This document shows, one piece after another, positions 4,827 to 5,762 of a stretch of DNA of 5,762 nt. The number at the start of each line of letters is the position of its first letter. Position 1 is the stretch's first letter. The DNA is from JAKPNF01 sp031556275 (GTDB lineage Bacteria; Verrucomicrobiota; Verrucomicrobiia; Opitutales; JAKPNF01), in contig JAVBTG010000151.1 of the NCBI GenBank assembly GCA_031556275.1, positions 1 to 5,762 of the forward strand, read 5' to 3'. The notes beneath the pieces were generated by a model. It ran no database searches. It had not been told where the DNA came from and was given only the letters and a program-made list of their open reading frames with translations. The position numbers and the translations under genes are program-made.

Positions 4827-5762
4827 ATGAAAAAGCACCTCTCGATTTTCTATTCGGTTTTCCCGGCTCTGTGCCTTTTGTTTTCCGCCTGCGGTGAAAC
4901 GCGGGAGACTCCACCGCAGGCTATCCGGCCGCTGGCGCAAACCCACGTCGAGCTGGCGCGCTCGCCCGACCCGCAGAAAATCCCGCTGTATACGCCCGCG
5001 ATTTTGGCGGCGGACAACGGGCGGCTCGTGGCGGCGTTTGAATACGGCAAATCCCCGAAAGACGAACCCAACGCCCGTATCCTGACATCCGACGACGGCG
5101 GGCGGACGTGGACGCAGCGCGCCAAAATGCGCATGACGCACGGGCGCGTGTTTAAGGCGGGCAAGTCGCTTTACTATCTGGGGCACAAATCGAACCTGCG
5201 CATCGCCCGCAGCCTCGACAACGGCACGACGTGGAGCGAGACGGTCGATCTCACCCATCCGAAAACGGGCGGCGGCTGGCACCAGAGCGCGTGCAACGTG
5301 TGGCACGACAAGGGCAACGTCTACCTCGTCATGGAGCGGCGCATGCTCAAAAACGCAAAAGCGTGGCCCGTGTCGGAGCTGGCCCCCGTCGTCATGCGCG
5401 GCAAGGAAACGGACGACCTGACCCAATTGAAAAACTGGACGCTCTCCAACGAAGTGTGCGCCGCCACCCTCATCCCCGGCTATCAAGAAAACAAGCTGCC
5501 GTGGGATTTCTTCGGCGTGCCCTTCTACCCGAACGACTACCCGAACGCGACGCCGCCCGCCCCCAAGCGCAACAACGCGCCCATCGGTTTTTTGGAAAGC
5601 AACATCGTGCGCATCACCGACCCGAAACATTATTGGCACGACCCTAAGGGCAAGACCCTGCACGTTTTCATGCGCGCCCACACGGGCGGCACGGGCTACG
5701 CCGCGATGCTCAAAGCCGTGGAGAAAAACGACGGCACGATCGAGATGGCTTTGGAAAAAGTG
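4827..5762 (+). CDS. Sialidase-fold (Asp-box/BNR) lipoprotein, N-terminal part (cut by window edge)
   Basis: The frame is open for 312 codons to the right edge. Seen: a lipoprotein signal peptide, MKK followed by a hydrophobic run to LFSAC with the lipid-carrying Cys at 22, so the protein should be exported and membrane-anchored. Two Asp boxes of the S-x-D-x-G-x-T-W type lie at residues 88-95 (SDDGGRTW) and 129-136 (SLDNGTTW), typical of sialidase-like beta-propellers. Later blocks include GGWHQSACNVWH, IGFLESNIVRITDPKHYWHDP and HVFMRAHTGGTGYAAM, resembling proteins often labelled exo-alpha-sialidase. The position where sialidases carry the F/Y-R-I-P arginine reads L-Y-T-P-A, so true sialidase activity is doubtful; it may act on, or only bind, another glycan. 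The start at 4827 is chosen because it begins the signal peptide; an in-frame ATG at 4785 would add 14 residues that spoil it. No Shine-Dalgarno site is visible. It may be regulated by the FCD protein upstream. Confidence 0.8.
   Translation, partial: MKKHLSIFYSVFPALCLLFSACGETRETPPQAIRPLAQTHVELARSPDPQKIPLYTPAILAADNGRLVAAFEYGKSPKDEPNARILTSDDGGRTWTQRAKMRMTHGRVFKAGKSLYYLGHKSNLRIARSLDNGTTWSETVDLTHPKTGGGWHQSACNVWHDKGNVYLVMERRMLKNAKAWPVSELAPVVMRGKETDDLTQLKNWTLSNEVCAATLIPGYQENKLPWDFFGVPFYPNDYPNATPPAPKRNNAPIGFLESNIVRITDPKHYWHDPKGKTLHVFMRAHTGGTGYAAMLKAVEKNDGTIEMALEKV

Noticed and set aside
4716..5681. Minus-strand open frame of 321 codons opposite the lipoprotein gene
   Set aside because: Val/Arg/His-rich shadow composition; the plus strand has a signal peptide, lipobox and two Asp boxes.

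Overview
The window comes from a GC-rich bacterial chromosome. It carries five protein genes, two of them cut by the window edges, and three intergenic gaps that contain inverted repeats. The gene set (an FtsK-type four-helix membrane domain, a squalene-hopene cyclase, a FadR-type regulator and a sialidase-fold lipoprotein) and the purine-poor leaders without Shine-Dalgarno sites would fit a Verrucomicrobiota-like organism, perhaps of the Opitutales. This is a low-confidence guess from gene style only; nothing in the window is diagnostic of a phylum.

Layout. Positions 1-570, minus strand: the first 190 codons of an FtsK/SpoIIIE-type DNA translocase, running off the left edge. Positions 571-754: a divergent intergenic region with a sigma70-like promoter for the rightward genes and two GTATT-armed inverted repeats. 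Positions 755-1324 and 1354-3372, plus strand: a TetR-family regulator followed after 29 bases by a full-length squalene-hopene cyclase, probably one operon. Positions 3373-3691: a gap with an imperfect inverted-repeat element of about 168 bp, an inverted repeat overlapping a possible promoter, and a strong intrinsic terminator. Positions 3692-4471, plus strand: a GntR-family (FadR/FCD) regulator. Positions 4472-4826: a gap dominated by a perfect 12-bp hairpin fused to an imperfect palindrome of about 125 bp. Positions 4827 to the right edge, plus strand: the first 312 codons of a sialidase-fold (Asp-box) lipoprotein.

How the genes relate. The TetR regulator and the cyclase form the clearest unit: a one-component sensor placed directly in front of the enzyme that closes squalene into hopene. 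The likely reading is autoregulated, effector-controlled membrane hopanoid synthesis. No other hopanoid or squalene-synthesis gene is visible here, so squalene must be made elsewhere. The FCD regulator typically senses a small carboxylate and may control the downstream glycan-directed lipoprotein, but the palindromic element between them makes co-transcription uncertain. FtsK is a housekeeping cell-division gene and only shares the divergent control region.

I found no clear evidence of a wholly new biological system. The points most worth following are the twin GTATT-type sites with a near-leaderless tetR message, the two palindromic intergenic elements, and the terminator sitting directly in front of the GntR gene.
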